Assembly: GCA_963663735.2 (NCBI GenBank)
Contig: CAXXHN010000001.1
Location: 310,001-374,000 of the forward strand
Source of the DNA: G963663735 sp963663735
GTDB taxonomy: Bacteria; Acidobacteriota; UBA6911; RPQK01; JAPXNP01
Length of the DNA stretch: 64,000 nt
Direction of reading: 5' to 3'
A program made the translations under genes and the position numbers. Under the pieces are notes generated by a model, which was not told the DNA's origin, did not search any database, and worked only from the letters and a program-made list of their open reading frames with translations. Shown piece by piece: positions 8,656 to 17,710 of this stretch. Numbering within the stretch: position 1 is the first letter of the stretch; each line of letters opens with the position of its first letter.

Positions 8656-9630
8656 CTAAAAAAGCTCCGTCCCCCAGAGGTCATGAAGGTGAATAATTCC
8701 CTGTAACTCCCCATGTTCTCCGGTCACCATCAGAGACGTTATTTTCTTTTTTTCCATCAGGTTCAAGGCTTTTGTCGCCATCTCATCCGGAGATATCATT
8801 TCAGGATCAGGAGTCATACAATCGCCGGCGCAGCGGTTAAGCACCCCCTCTTTCTCGTCCTGGAGGCGGCGGCGAAGATCACCATCGGAAATCACCCCCA
8901 GCAATTTCCTGTCCATTTCAGATGCAGCCGGGGAGACAACTGCTGCAATTCCCAGGCCTTTGCAGGACATTTCGTAGATGACATCCGTCATCACTGTGTC
9001 GGGAAATACAAGCGGCAACTGGTCTCCTCGATGCATGAGGTCTCCGACCAGAGCCAGCTTTTTGCCCAGCTTTCCTCCGGGATGCAGTCGGGCGAACTCT
9101 TCCGGTTTGAATCCCTTGTAGACAGAAACAGCCATGGCAAGCGCATCCCCAAGTGCCAGTGCCGCGGTGGAGGATGCTGTAGGGGCAAGGCCGAGAGGAC
9201 AGGCTTCCCGGTCCACCCCTATGTCAAGCACAATATCAGAATGGCTGTACAGGGTGGATTCAGTATTACCCAGCATTGACACCAGAGGAATATCCAGGCG
9301 TTTTATGGTCGCAAGAAGCTTGATAAGTTCGGATGTTTCTCCGCTGTTGGAAATCATCAGGACAATATCTCCCCTGGCAATCATTCCCAGGTCTCCATGT
9401 ATGGCCTCTGCAGGATGCATGAACAGAGCAGGTGTTCCGGTGCTGGAAAGCGTGGCAGCCAGTTTTCTGCAAATAATCCCTGACTTGCCCATCCCGGTAG
9501 TTACAATCCGGCCCTTGCAGTTTGCCAGTATGCAGGCTGACCGCTCAAATTCTTCGCCCAGGACATCAATCATCCTTCGGACAGCGTCTGCTTCGATTTC
9601 CAGTACCCTTTTTGCTGTTTCTAAAATCAT
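8656..9630 (-). CDS. kdsD: D-arabinose-5-phosphate isomerase
   Basis: 324 residues, the usual length of KdsD/GutQ/KpsF. It converts ribulose-5-phosphate to arabinose-5-phosphate, the first step toward Kdo. An N-terminal SIS domain (about residues 30-170) contains GMGKSGIICRKLAATLSSTG, the HPAEAIHGDLGMI segment and an ISNSGETSEL sugar-binding loop. ASSTAALALGDALA follows, then HPGGKLGKKL leads into two CBS domains (about 200-320). kdsA lies 142 bp upstream on the same strand, which strengthens assignment to the LPS enzyme rather than GutQ. The start ATG has no strong ribosome site. Confidence 0.95.
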   Translation of the reverse strand: MILETAKRVLEIEADAVRRMIDVLGEEFERSACILANCKGRIVTTGMGKSGIICRKLAATLSSTGTPALFMHPAEAIHGDLGMIARGDIVLMISNSGETSELIKLLATIKRLDIPLVSMLGNTESTLYSHSDIVLDIGVDREACPLGLAPTASSTAALALGDALAMAVSVYKGFKPEEFARLHPGGKLGKKLALVGDLMHRGDQLPLVFPDTVMTDVIYEMSCKGLGIAAVVSPAASEMDRKLLGVISDGDLRRRLQDEKEGVLNRCAGDCMTPDPEMISPDEMATKALNLMEKKKITSLMVTGEHGELQGIIHLHDLWGTELF

Positions 9631-9772
9631 AATTCAGGATCGCCTATCTTCCTCCTCCGCCTGTTCCGGGCCGGAAGACCTCCGGAATCTCTACTCAATC
9701 GGAAGGCTGGCAGGGTTGTCAGACAACCAGGATTAAGAAGTAACCCAATTATAGACTCCTTCCTGGTCTTTT

Positions 9773-10603
9773 TCAGAAATCGTCAATGGACTTCTTTATC
9801 CGAAGAAGTTTTTCAAGCAGGCGGCCAATCTCCCCGATCTTCAGGGAATTAGCTCCATCACTCGGCGCTTTTTCCGGATTATCATGCACTTCAAAGAAAA
9901 AACCATCTACTCCGGTTGCCGCAGCAGCGCTGGCCAACACCGGAATATACTCAGGGGTTCCACCACTGCTGGATCCTTTTCCGCCCGGCAGCTGCACTGA
10001 ATGGGTAGCATCAAAAACGACAGGGTAGCCCCAGGATCTCATAACAGGAATCGACTTAAAATCGACTACCAGATTGTTATAACCGAAGGTAACTCCCCTT
10101 TCAGTCAATAAAAGGTTTTCAGCACCGGCTGCTTCAGCCTTTTTTACGACATTCACCAGATCCCATGGAGCCATAAACTGCCCTTTTTTAATATTCAAAG
10201 GGCGGCCAGTCAGGGAAGCTGACACTACCAGGTCTGTCTGGCGGCAAAGAAAGGCTGGAATCTGGATCACGTCAAGGGTACCAGCTGCCTGCTCAGCCTG
10301 TGAGGAATCGTGGATATCAGATAATACAGGGATACCAAGTTTTAATTTAACTTCCTGGAGCATCGCCAGCCCCTTATCGATACCTGGTCCCCTATATGAA
10401 TCCAGGGCGGTGCGGTTGGCTTTGTCGAAAGAAGCCTTGAATATGAAGGGAATTCCAAGGCTGGAGGTTATTTCCTTTAACTCGCCGGCCAGCTTGAAAG
10501 CATGGTCAAGACTTTCAAGCACACAGGGTCCAGCAATAAGGAAAAATCCCTCTTCACCTGAATACCTGAAATTCTCCAGGATCAGACTCTTGCTTTTTTC
10601 CAT
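9773..10603 (-). CDS. kdsA: 3-deoxy-8-phosphooctulonate (Kdo-8-phosphate) synthase
   Basis: 276 residues, the normal KdsA length. It condenses arabinose-5-phosphate with phosphoenolpyruvate in the cytoplasm to give Kdo-8-phosphate for lipid A-core assembly. Recognisable segments include LIAGPCVLES, FKASFDKANRTALDSYRGPG, GIPVLSDIHDSSQ, IQIPAFLCRQTDL, the KKGQFMAPWD active-site stretch and FDATHSVQLPGG. The start lies two bases after the pyrG stop, so the two genes are almost certainly co-transcribed and translationally coupled. The CTP made by PyrG is also the co-substrate for the later CMP-Kdo step. Confidence 0.97.
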   Translation of the reverse strand: MEKSKSLILENFRYSGEEGFFLIAGPCVLESLDHAFKLAGELKEITSSLGIPFIFKASFDKANRTALDSYRGPGIDKGLAMLQEVKLKLGIPVLSDIHDSSQAEQAAGTLDVIQIPAFLCRQTDLVVSASLTGRPLNIKKGQFMAPWDLVNVVKKAEAAGAENLLLTERGVTFGYNNLVVDFKSIPVMRSWGYPVVFDATHSVQLPGGKGSSSGGTPEYIPVLASAAAATGVDGFFFEVHDNPEKAPSDGANSLKIGEIGRLLEKLLRIKKSIDDF

Positions 10604-10605
10604 AC

Positions 10606-12231
10606 CTATTCAAATACTCCAAGTGGAGCCGAACGCGCTTTCTTGTAGGCAAGCGAGGCATCAATAAAGCTCACAAAGAGTGGATGAGGCAGTAATGGTT
10701 TGGACTTGAATTCAGGATGAAACTGGCAGCCCAGGAACCACGGATGGTTAGCAATTTCCACTATTTCAACAAAATTACCGTCAGGTGAACCTCCTGAAAT
10801 TATCAGCCCCTGGCTTTTCAGGACCTTTTCATATTCACGGTTAAACTCATACCGATGACGATGCCTTTCGGAAATGCTCTTCTTTCCATAAATTCTGGAG
10901 GCCAGGGATCCTTCCATCAACTTACATGGATAGGCTCCCAGGCGCATGGTGCCGCCCATTTCCTCCACGCCCAGCAAATCCCGCAACATGTATATAACCC
11001 TGCCTGGAGCATCTTCATCAAACTCCGAGCTGTTGGCATCAATAGAGCAGACATTTCGGGCATATTCAATAACTGCTGTCTGCATCCCCAGGCAGATCCC
11101 GAAATAAGGAACCTTGCCTTCACGGGCATACCGGATTGCTTCCAGCATACCTTCAACTCCTCTGATCCCAAAACCACCTGGCACCAGGATTCCATCGACC
11201 TTGTCAAGCTGGGATAGACCACCAGGCTGGAGCAATTCTTCGGCTTCAATCCAGGTTAAACTAACCTTGGTACCAGAAGGGAACCCGCCGTGAGACAAAG
11301 CTTCATTGAGACTTTTATAGGAATCCTCATAGGCCACGTACTTTCCTACGATTCCAATGGTAACCTCATCTTTTGGATTATTTATATTTTCAACCAGATC
11401 CTCCCAGGGTTTGAGGTTGCACTCATGAAACGGAAGGTCCAGATGTTTCATTACCATGAAATCCAGTCCCTCACGGGAATAGGCAACAGGGACCTCATAA
11501 ATATTTTTGACATCAAGCGCGGTTATTACTGATTCAGGGGAGAGGTTGCAGAACAGACCTATCTTATTCTTCATTTCCCTGGGAATAATTCTGTCGCAAC
11601 GGCAAAGAAGGATGTCAGGCTGGATCCCTATACCTCTCAGTTCCTTGACTGAATGTTGAGTCGGCTTGGACTTCAATTCCCCTGCAGCCTTAATATAAGG
11701 AACAAGAGTCAGGTGTATGAAGAGGGTATTCCTGCTCCCCAGCTCCACCCGCATCTGCCGTATCGCTTCCAGAAACGGCTGGCTTTCAATATCTCCTACC
11801 GTTCCTCCAATTTCGACCATTACGATATCGGCTCTGTCGTTAAGTTTCGTAATGACGGACTTGATCTCATTGGTTATGTGGGGGATTACCTGTACAGTCT
11901 TTCCCAGATACTCCCCTTTACGTTCCTTTTCAATGACAGCACTGTATATTTTTCCGGTAGTCGAATTGTTATCCTTTCCCAATAAAGTACTGGTGAAACG
12001 CTCATAATGTCCAAGATCCAGATCTGTTTCTGCTCCATCATCTGTGACAAAAACCTCACCATGCTGAAAAGGGCTCATGGTTCCGGGATCCACATTAATA
12101 TAAGGATCAAGTTTCAAAATGGTTACTTTAAATCCCCTGGCTTCAAGAAGTGCGGCAATTGAGGCAGAAGCAAGGCCTTTCCCAAGCGAACTGACCACTC
12201 CTCCGGTAACAAAAATATACTTGGGCTCCAT
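10606..12231 (-). CDS. pyrG: CTP synthase
   Basis: 541 residues, the usual size. It aminates UTP to CTP with ATP and glutamine. The N-terminal synthetase domain begins KYIFVTGGVVSSLGKG and contains the LDPYINVDPGTMSPFQHGEV segment; the C-terminal class I glutamine amidotransferase domain has the nucleophile Cys in FGICLGMQ and a late His-Glu pair (QFHPEF). GGAGGG lies a few bases before the ATG, a clear ribosome site. As the first gene of the pyrG-kdsA-kdsD run it links nucleotide supply with LPS synthesis, an arrangement seen in several Gram-negative groups. No pyrG attenuator of the Gram-positive type is seen upstream. Confidence 0.98.
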   Translation of the reverse strand: MEPKYIFVTGGVVSSLGKGLASASIAALLEARGFKVTILKLDPYINVDPGTMSPFQHGEVFVTDDGAETDLDLGHYERFTSTLLGKDNNSTTGKIYSAVIEKERKGEYLGKTVQVIPHITNEIKSVITKLNDRADIVMVEIGGTVGDIESQPFLEAIRQMRVELGSRNTLFIHLTLVPYIKAAGELKSKPTQHSVKELRGIGIQPDILLCRCDRIIPREMKNKIGLFCNLSPESVITALDVKNIYEVPVAYSREGLDFMVMKHLDLPFHECNLKPWEDLVENINNPKDEVTIGIVGKYVAYEDSYKSLNEALSHGGFPSGTKVSLTWIEAEELLQPGGLSQLDKVDGILVPGGFGIRGVEGMLEAIRYAREGKVPYFGICLGMQTAVIEYARNVCSIDANSSEFDEDAPGRVIYMLRDLLGVEEMGGTMRLGAYPCKLMEGSLASRIYGKKSISERHRHRYEFNREYEKVLKSQGLIISGGSPDGNFVEIVEIANHPWFLGCQFHPEFKSKPLLPHPLFVSFIDASLAYKKARSAPLGVFE

Positions 12232-12642
12232 TTTCCCTCCAACAAGATTCTAACGGTTAGGTTTATTCTTATTGTACCTGTTTGTGTGACATTCATGACG
12301 AACCGGAAAGGCGACAGCAAAGAAAAATTTCCACATTTGGTATTTATTAATAATTACTTAATATAAAAATTTTAAAAAGTTAACATTTCATATCAGGAAA
12401 AAAGCAGCTCCTCCTGACTTTAAAAAACAGGGGGACAGGTTTGGGATCATGCACACCAGGAAAAGTTTTGGCGTGACCCACCCTTAACAGATGACTCTGA
12501 TTAGCCAACAGCTGTATTGCGGCAAATTATAAGGTCGATTCATAAGGCCGATATGAACTTCAGCTAACCTGCCTTATGGTTCCACAGCTGCACCAACTGG
12601 CCCTTGCAAACTCCCTGCTCTTTAATTAAGATGCACTAAGTT
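12232..12642. other. Divergent intergenic region, pyrG / DUF2085 gene
   Basis: This 411-bp stretch must hold promoters for pyrG (minus) and the membrane-protein pair (plus). A TACAAT on the minus strand (12272-12277) could be a pyrG -10, but no matching -35 is convincing. I see no RNA gene. Confidence 0.4.
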
Positions 12643-13101
12643 ATGAATTCTCAGATATCAACACGCTACTACCTGCTCCTTTCAGGCGCGCTTCTTTGGA
12701 TTCTTCTGATCGTGGCGGCTCCCCTGGTCACCTTGGAAAATCCTGCGGCAGGAAAATATTTTTATCTATTTTTTTCCGGAATATGTCACCAGGAAGCAGG
12801 CCGGTGTTTTCAATACCAGGGATTACCCCTGGCAGTATGTGCCAGGTGCCTGGGCCTTTATCTTGGATTCATTGCGGGACTTGTCGGAAGTGCCCTGCTG
12901 GCTGGATTCAGGAAAACTCTGCTGGCCCATCCCCGGCTGCTTATAGTTTTTTTCCTCCCCATGACTGTCGACCTTCTTCTTCCCAACAATCACTGGAGCA
13001 GGCTGTTGACCGGTATGATAGCTTCCTTTCCTGTAGCCTTCTTCGTCCACCTGGCAGTCGAACAAATTCAACTTAAATCACTCAGGAGAACAACCTCATG
13101 A
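12643..13101 (+). CDS. DUF2085-type small membrane protein
   Basis: 152 residues with about four hydrophobic segments. Between the first and second it carries the DUF2085 signature: CHQEAGRCFQYQGLPLAVCARC, read here as CHQ, a second Cys, and a CARC motif followed by LGLYLGF. The conserved Cys/His residues near the membrane surface suggest a metal or redox site, but the family has no established function. The stop overlaps the next start by four bases (ATGA), so the two membrane proteins are probably made together and may form a complex. Confidence 0.75.
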   Translation: MNSQISTRYYLLLSGALLWILLIVAAPLVTLENPAAGKYFYLFFSGICHQEAGRCFQYQGLPLAVCARCLGLYLGFIAGLVGSALLAGFRKTLLAHPRLLIVFFLPMTVDLLLPNNHWSRLLTGMIASFPVAFFVHLAVEQIQLKSLRRTTS

Positions 13102-13640
13102 ATCAAAGCAAACCAAGTTATCTTCCGGCTGCTCTGGCCGGAGGGCTGTTCCTTGGCTTTTTTTCTGGTATTCCGATCCTTAACTGCTTGAACTGTGCCT
13201 GCTGTCTGATGGTTATTGGAGGTGGTCTGGTATCTGCCTATATATACCTGCGGAACTACCCCCAATCACTCCCCCAGGTGACATACGGAGAAGGGGCTTT
13301 GTTGGGAATACTGACAGGATTGTGCGGGACTGTTTTCTGGTCTTTTATTCATTTTTTTATCACCTTTATAAAGGGGCTGATGGGAATGAGAATGGCTGGG
13401 ATGGAATCGTTGAGAGAAGCTATTTCCTCCCCTGGAGTTCCTCCGGAAGTCAGGGAACTGCTGGAAAATATTTTTGAAAATTATGTGTTCTCCGATTCGC
13501 TGACTCCAATCCTGCTCATCTTCACAGTAATAATGATTGCTGTTGTTTCGGTACTGTTTGCAACCATAGGCAGCATTGTCGGCGTGGCTCTATTCCAGAA
13601 AAAACCTCTCGCGGAAAACCAGGACAGCACCGGGATTTAA
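13098..13640 (+). CDS. Hypothetical multi-helix membrane protein
   Basis: 180 residues that I cannot assign to a named family. There are about four membrane segments; the first contains a dense cysteine group (LNCLNCACC) in or near the membrane, and a glycine-rich GEGALLGILTG helix follows. A soluble loop (about residues 100-135, REAISSPGVPPEVREL) lies between the third helix and the last. The start ATG overlaps the upstream stop, and AGGAG lies about ten bases before it. The shared abundance of cysteines with its DUF2085 partner may mean a joint metal or redox role, but that is speculation. Confidence 0.65.
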   Translation: MNQSKPSYLPAALAGGLFLGFFSGIPILNCLNCACCLMVIGGGLVSAYIYLRNYPQSLPQVTYGEGALLGILTGLCGTVFWSFIHFFITFIKGLMGMRMAGMESLREAISSPGVPPEVRELLENIFENYVFSDSLTPILLIFTVIMIAVVSVLFATIGSIVGVALFQKKPLAENQDSTGI

Positions 13641-13905
13641 TACCGCGCGGATGGAAGGATGTCCGGGTTTGAAAGGTGATCAGGGCGCAGGTACCCGCTG
13701 CCCGAAGAGTCCGTATATAAAAATGCGGGGCAGACAGATATTTCGAGCGAATTTACTGAAAACGGAATAATACTGCCCTGTTCACCTGCCATATTGGCAC
13801 AGATCACGGACTGCCGGTTCCTGTAAACGCAAGAATTAATCCTCTGCTTTTTTTATAAACCAGTTACAGGAAAATGATCCTTACTGGTAAAACCTTCAGG
13901 AGTAG

Positions 13906-16131
13906 TTAAGAGGATTGCCTGATCTTGCCTATCCCCTGTAAAGCACGGATATTACCGGGATCCAGGCTTAACACTTTATTGAAATGCAGCAGGGCGTCAC
14001 TATTGCGTCCCAACTCAGTCAGCATCTCTCCTGTTTCAAGAAGAGCTTCTATATGTACGGGATCCTTCCTGACTACGTTAATGATAACCTCAAGTGCTTC
14101 CTGCGTTTTGTCCTGATATCTGAGAGCTTTGGCCAGCCCGACTCCCGCGGAAATATTTTCCGGATCCAGTCCCAGGACAGTCCTGAACCTTTTTTCAGCC
14201 AAGGCGAAATCACCTTGCTCAAGCCTCAAAACTCCCATGCCCAGGTGAGCTTCAGCCATTCTGGGATTAAGCTGGACAGCCCGGAAAAAGCTGCCGAAAG
14301 CCTCATTCAGGTCACCCTTCCACATAAGTACATATCCAAGGTTACTGTGGGCTTTGGCTAATCTGGGTTCAATTCTAATAACTTCCTTTAAATGAAAAGC
14401 AGCTTCTTCATATGCCTCGCGGTTCCCAAGTACATATGCAAGGCTCAAGTGTGCTTCCACATTTTCAGGATTAACTTCCAGGGCTTTCCTGAACATGGCT
14501 TCAGCACTGGCCGGTTCATTCCCCCGGTTAAATTCATATCCGGCCCGGTAGAGGGAATTGTCATCGATAAAATGCTCAACGATCCTGGTAATTGCCCCTG
14601 ATTCTACATTCACGAATTCTGGTATGTTGGCTGCCCTGTCTGCTCCCGTCATTCGGTCAAGCAGAACCGCCGGTGAATCGTTACCGCCTTCATCAATATG
14701 GGCGATCATCAACTGGGTGTATGCTGAAAACTCCTTGGAGGAAAACACCAGCCACTTCCCGTTGGGTGACCAGGTGTGCCAGGAGTTCATTCGGCCGGTA
14801 TTGCAGTTCAATTTTCTGGCTTTACCTCCTTCAGAGGGAATAATGTACAACTGGCTGTCAGGCTGAAGCAGCATAAAACTGTCAGCCTGGCAAAAGACAA
14901 TCCATTTTCCGTCAGGGGAATACTTGGCAAAATAATTACTCAGTCCATTCCCTGATGCCCCCTCCAGGGGCTCAGCCTTTCCTCCCCGGCCGTTATTAAA
15001 TGGAATCCGGTAAAGATCAAATTTAAACTTCCGTCCTTCCACCAGGAATTCAACACATTCATCCTTGGTTAATACTATCTGCCCCTGATCATCCAAGGTC
15101 TTAAGCTTATAAGCTTCGCTCCTGGCAAAAACAATATATTTTCCATCTGGACTCCAGGCTGGGTTACTCTGCACATACCTGGGGTCATCCGCGCCCGGCA
15201 GATCAAAAAATGTTTTCTTTTCCCGATCATAAATTTCCAGGACACCTTTAAGAGGGAAAAAAAGCTGGGAAAAAGTCAGATCATCTTTAGGAACAAATAC
15301 TGAGCGGTCTCTGACCGTACTCACGACAAACCGGCCATCAGGTGATACCTGGGAAAGCAGTCCAAAAGTTTTCTCTTTACTTTTTGCATTGCTCTCAGCC
15401 CAGGAGAAAATCTTATCCTTGTTTAATTCAATTTCCTTTTCCACCCCGGCCACAACATAGGAACCTTTGTCGCTGGCGTAATCCACATCCATGCCCATAA
15501 CTTCGCCATCGCAGGAAAAGGAATGACAATTACCGCAAACCGGAAGTTTATCCAGGACAACTGGTGGTTTTTTTTCAGAATCAACTGTCCCGAATCTCCA
15601 TTGAATTCTGGAGGGATCCTTAACAGCCTCTATGAATGGAAGGTTTACCTCCCGATAAAACAATGGTGCTCCCACCGGATCGGCTGAAATCATGAATGAT
15701 GTTTCTCCGGCGGCAAGGATCACGTCCGGATTATCCCTCTTGAAACCCAGTACTACCAGCTTTGCTTGCCCCCTGACAAAATTCTGCTTAATCTCATCCC
15801 ATGCATCAGCAGGCAGATGGTAGCCTGAACCAGGAACCAGCTTCAGGAAAACCGGCACTCCATCATTTGAGGTGACGGCAACAACCCAACTGTCACATCC
15901 AGCGGGAACACCACTCCAAATAACTGCGGGGGCGGGAACTTCAGGAGGGAACAGTGCCCCGTCAATAGGATGGGCTACTTCTAACTTGGGAATGGACCCA
16001 ACTGACTGGTATTCCAACCAAAGTTCTTCAGCACTAGGCTCCTTATGGGAGCATCCATGAAAAACCACAAACACAAGTCCGGCTGCCGCGACTAATCCCA
16101 GCCTTCTCAAAGCACTTCTCATATTCTTCAA
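13906..16131 (-). CDS. PD40 beta-propeller / TPR lipoprotein with a CxxCH motif
   Basis: 741 residues. A signal peptide ends at a lipobox with Cys27 (VFHGC), so the protein is probably membrane-anchored outside the cytoplasm. An N-terminal domain contains CGNCH at 199-203, the c-type haem signature, followed by SFSCDG. The middle has TolB-like PD40 repeats (SPDGRFVV, SPDGKYIVF, SPDGKWIVF, SPNGKWLVF). The C-terminal third is about six TPR units (for example AYEEAAFHLKEVIRIEP, ALLHFNKVLSLDPGN). Similar proteins in Bacteroidetes are described as putative TonB-system components. Function is unknown; the propeller and TPRs suggest protein binding. It follows phoU by 156 bp on the same strand but may have its own promoter. 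Confidence 0.75.
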   Translation of the reverse strand: MKNMRSALRRLGLVAAAGLVFVVFHGCSHKEPSAEELWLEYQSVGSIPKLEVAHPIDGALFPPEVPAPAVIWSGVPAGCDSWVVAVTSNDGVPVFLKLVPGSGYHLPADAWDEIKQNFVRGQAKLVVLGFKRDNPDVILAAGETSFMISADPVGAPLFYREVNLPFIEAVKDPSRIQWRFGTVDSEKKPPVVLDKLPVCGNCHSFSCDGEVMGMDVDYASDKGSYVVAGVEKEIELNKDKIFSWAESNAKSKEKTFGLLSQVSPDGRFVVSTVRDRSVFVPKDDLTFSQLFFPLKGVLEIYDREKKTFFDLPGADDPRYVQSNPAWSPDGKYIVFARSEAYKLKTLDDQGQIVLTKDECVEFLVEGRKFKFDLYRIPFNNGRGGKAEPLEGASGNGLSNYFAKYSPDGKWIVFCQADSFMLLQPDSQLYIIPSEGGKARKLNCNTGRMNSWHTWSPNGKWLVFSSKEFSAYTQLMIAHIDEGGNDSPAVLLDRMTGADRAANIPEFVNVESGAITRIVEHFIDDNSLYRAGYEFNRGNEPASAEAMFRKALEVNPENVEAHLSLAYVLGNREAYEEAAFHLKEVIRIEPRLAKAHSNLGYVLMWKGDLNEAFGSFFRAVQLNPRMAEAHLGMGVLRLEQGDFALAEKRFRTVLGLDPENISAGVGLAKALRYQDKTQEALEVIINVVRKDPVHIEALLETGEMLTELGRNSDALLHFNKVLSLDPGNIRALQGIGKIRQSS

Positions 16132-16287
16132 ATTCCTTTTTTACCTTGCCAGTATACGGAAAAAGTATCCCTACTCAAACCCGTAAAAAAAATTTGAGGA
16201 ATTTTAAAAGCATAAGTTTCAGGCTGTGGGACAGAGATGACAAGATGATTCGCGGGCAGAAAAGGTTTATAAAAAAACGACCACCTC

Positions 16288-16938
16288 TTACAAATATCTC
16301 ACGTCCCGGCCTTCAACCATATAGACGACCATGGCTGCTATGTTCGAACTGTGGTCCCCGATACGCTCGATAAATTTGTTGACCGAAATAAACTGTGTAT
16401 AAGCTCCTGCTACAGTATGGTCAGCGACCATTTCATTAATAAAATTCTGCAGGTTTTCCCGGTGATAGCGATCTACCTTTTTATCATCCTCAATCACCTG
16501 GCGGGCGGCGAAGGAATCCTGCCTGACAAAAGAATCCAGGGCTTTTCTCAACAGTTCCCTGCTCTCTTTTGCCATTTCGTTCAAAGAAGGGGGAAATGGC
16601 ACCATTTTATCGCTGCTGCTGTTTAATCCATGCCTGGCCAGATTTCTGGCAATATCTCCAATTCGTTCAATGTCCCTGACGATTTTCAGGGCTGTGGTAA
16701 CGAATCGCAAATCCCTGGCCACCGGCTGAAAAAGGGCCAGTAGGGCAACACACATCTCATCAATTTCCTTCTCTGCCTGGTCGATCTCAAAATCACCCTG
16801 CACCACCTCTTCCAGAGTCCCGATATCCGCATCCCTGAACGCTTCGACAGCCCTGGCAATGTTACGCTCCACTTTAGCGGCCATGTCAAGCAGCTTTTTA
16901 TTGACATTCTCCAATTCACTGTGCAGGTTACCCCTCAT
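16288..16938 (-). CDS. phoU: PhoU phosphate-signalling regulator
   Basis: 216 residues made of two three-helix PhoU bundles, each with a conserved acidic segment (EIDQAEKEIDEMC in the first, EDDKKVDRYHRE in the second) and RIGDIARN / RIGDHSSNIAAM motifs. PhoU binds PstB and the PhoR-type kinase and represses the Pho response when phosphate is ample. The ATG at 16938 is preferred because GGAAGGA lies upstream and the N-terminus then matches the family (RGNLHSELENVNKKLL). It overlaps the end of pstB, so it is translated from the same message. Confidence 0.95.
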   Translation of the reverse strand: MRGNLHSELENVNKKLLDMAAKVERNIARAVEAFRDADIGTLEEVVQGDFEIDQAEKEIDEMCVALLALFQPVARDLRFVTTALKIVRDIERIGDIARNLARHGLNSSSDKMVPFPPSLNEMAKESRELLRKALDSFVRQDSFAARQVIEDDKKVDRYHRENLQNFINEMVADHTVAGAYTQFISVNKFIERIGDHSSNIAAMVVYMVEGRDVRYL

Positions 16939-17710
16939 CACCAAAAATCCTTCCAGTCAAATAGTCCTCAGTCATTTTCATTTCCGGATTGGTAAAAAAC
17001 ATCCTGGTATCCCTGTATTCAACAAGCTTTCCGAAATAAAGAAATGCGGTCCGATCACTTACCCGCGCCGCCTGGCTGAGGCTGTGCGTCACTATGATTA
17101 CAGTACAGTTCTCGCGAAGTTCCCGCAGCACAAGTTCAATGCGGTTTGTGGAACCAGAATCCAGGTCTCCGGTAGGCTCATCAATCAGGAGCACTTCAGG
17201 CGATACGGCAAGGGCACGGGCAATGCAGAGCCTTTGCTGCTGTTCCTGGCCAAGGAGCACAGCCGGTGCATCCAGGCGGTCCTTGAGAGTATCCCACAGA
17301 TGAACCCTTTGCAGACATTCAGTCACCTGATGTTCAATCCTCCCGGAATCCCGCCACTCGTTAACCCTTAGTCCAAAAGCGACATTTTCAAAAACAGATT
17401 TCCTGAAGACTGTTGAATTTTGAAATATCATGCCTATCCTGCGGCGAATATCTGATGCATCAACATCGGTCCCGAATATGCTCTTTCCATTCAGGCGCAC
17501 ATCCCCCTCAACATGAGCTTCCGGGACGAAATCTGTCATTCGGTTCAGAGTACGTAATAAAGTGGACTTACCGGAACCGGATGGGCCTACTATCGCGGTA
17601 ATCTTTTTATGTGGAAAATCCAGGTCCAGCTGCGAAAGGACCTGTTTTTTACTGAAAATAACGCTCAGTTTCTCGGTTTTCAGTACACACTCATCCTGTT
17701 TTATCTTCAT
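16928..17710 (-). CDS. pstB: Phosphate ABC transporter ATP-binding protein, atypical signature motif
   Basis: 260 residues of ABC ATPase, the usual PstB size. It powers phosphate import through PstAC. Walker A is GPSGSGKST (42-50), the Q-loop glutamine is about 97, Walker B is VLLIDEPT (173-180) and the H-loop His is 209. The signature that normally reads LSGGQQQR aligns without gaps to LGQEQQQR (about 153-160), so the Ser and both Gly of the LSGGQ core are changed, and the D-loop reads GDLDS instead of SALDP. The following LCIARALA is typical PstB. The start ATG overlaps the pstA stop (ATGA), and phoU overlaps its end. Position and similarity make PstB the best name; whether the altered signature is a lineage feature is unknown. 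Confidence 0.9.
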   Translation of the reverse strand: MKIKQDECVLKTEKLSVIFSKKQVLSQLDLDFPHKKITAIVGPSGSGKSTLLRTLNRMTDFVPEAHVEGDVRLNGKSIFGTDVDASDIRRRIGMIFQNSTVFRKSVFENVAFGLRVNEWRDSGRIEHQVTECLQRVHLWDTLKDRLDAPAVLLGQEQQQRLCIARALAVSPEVLLIDEPTGDLDSGSTNRIELVLRELRENCTVIIVTHSLSQAARVSDRTAFLYFGKLVEYRDTRMFFTNPEMKMTEDYLTGRIFGDEG

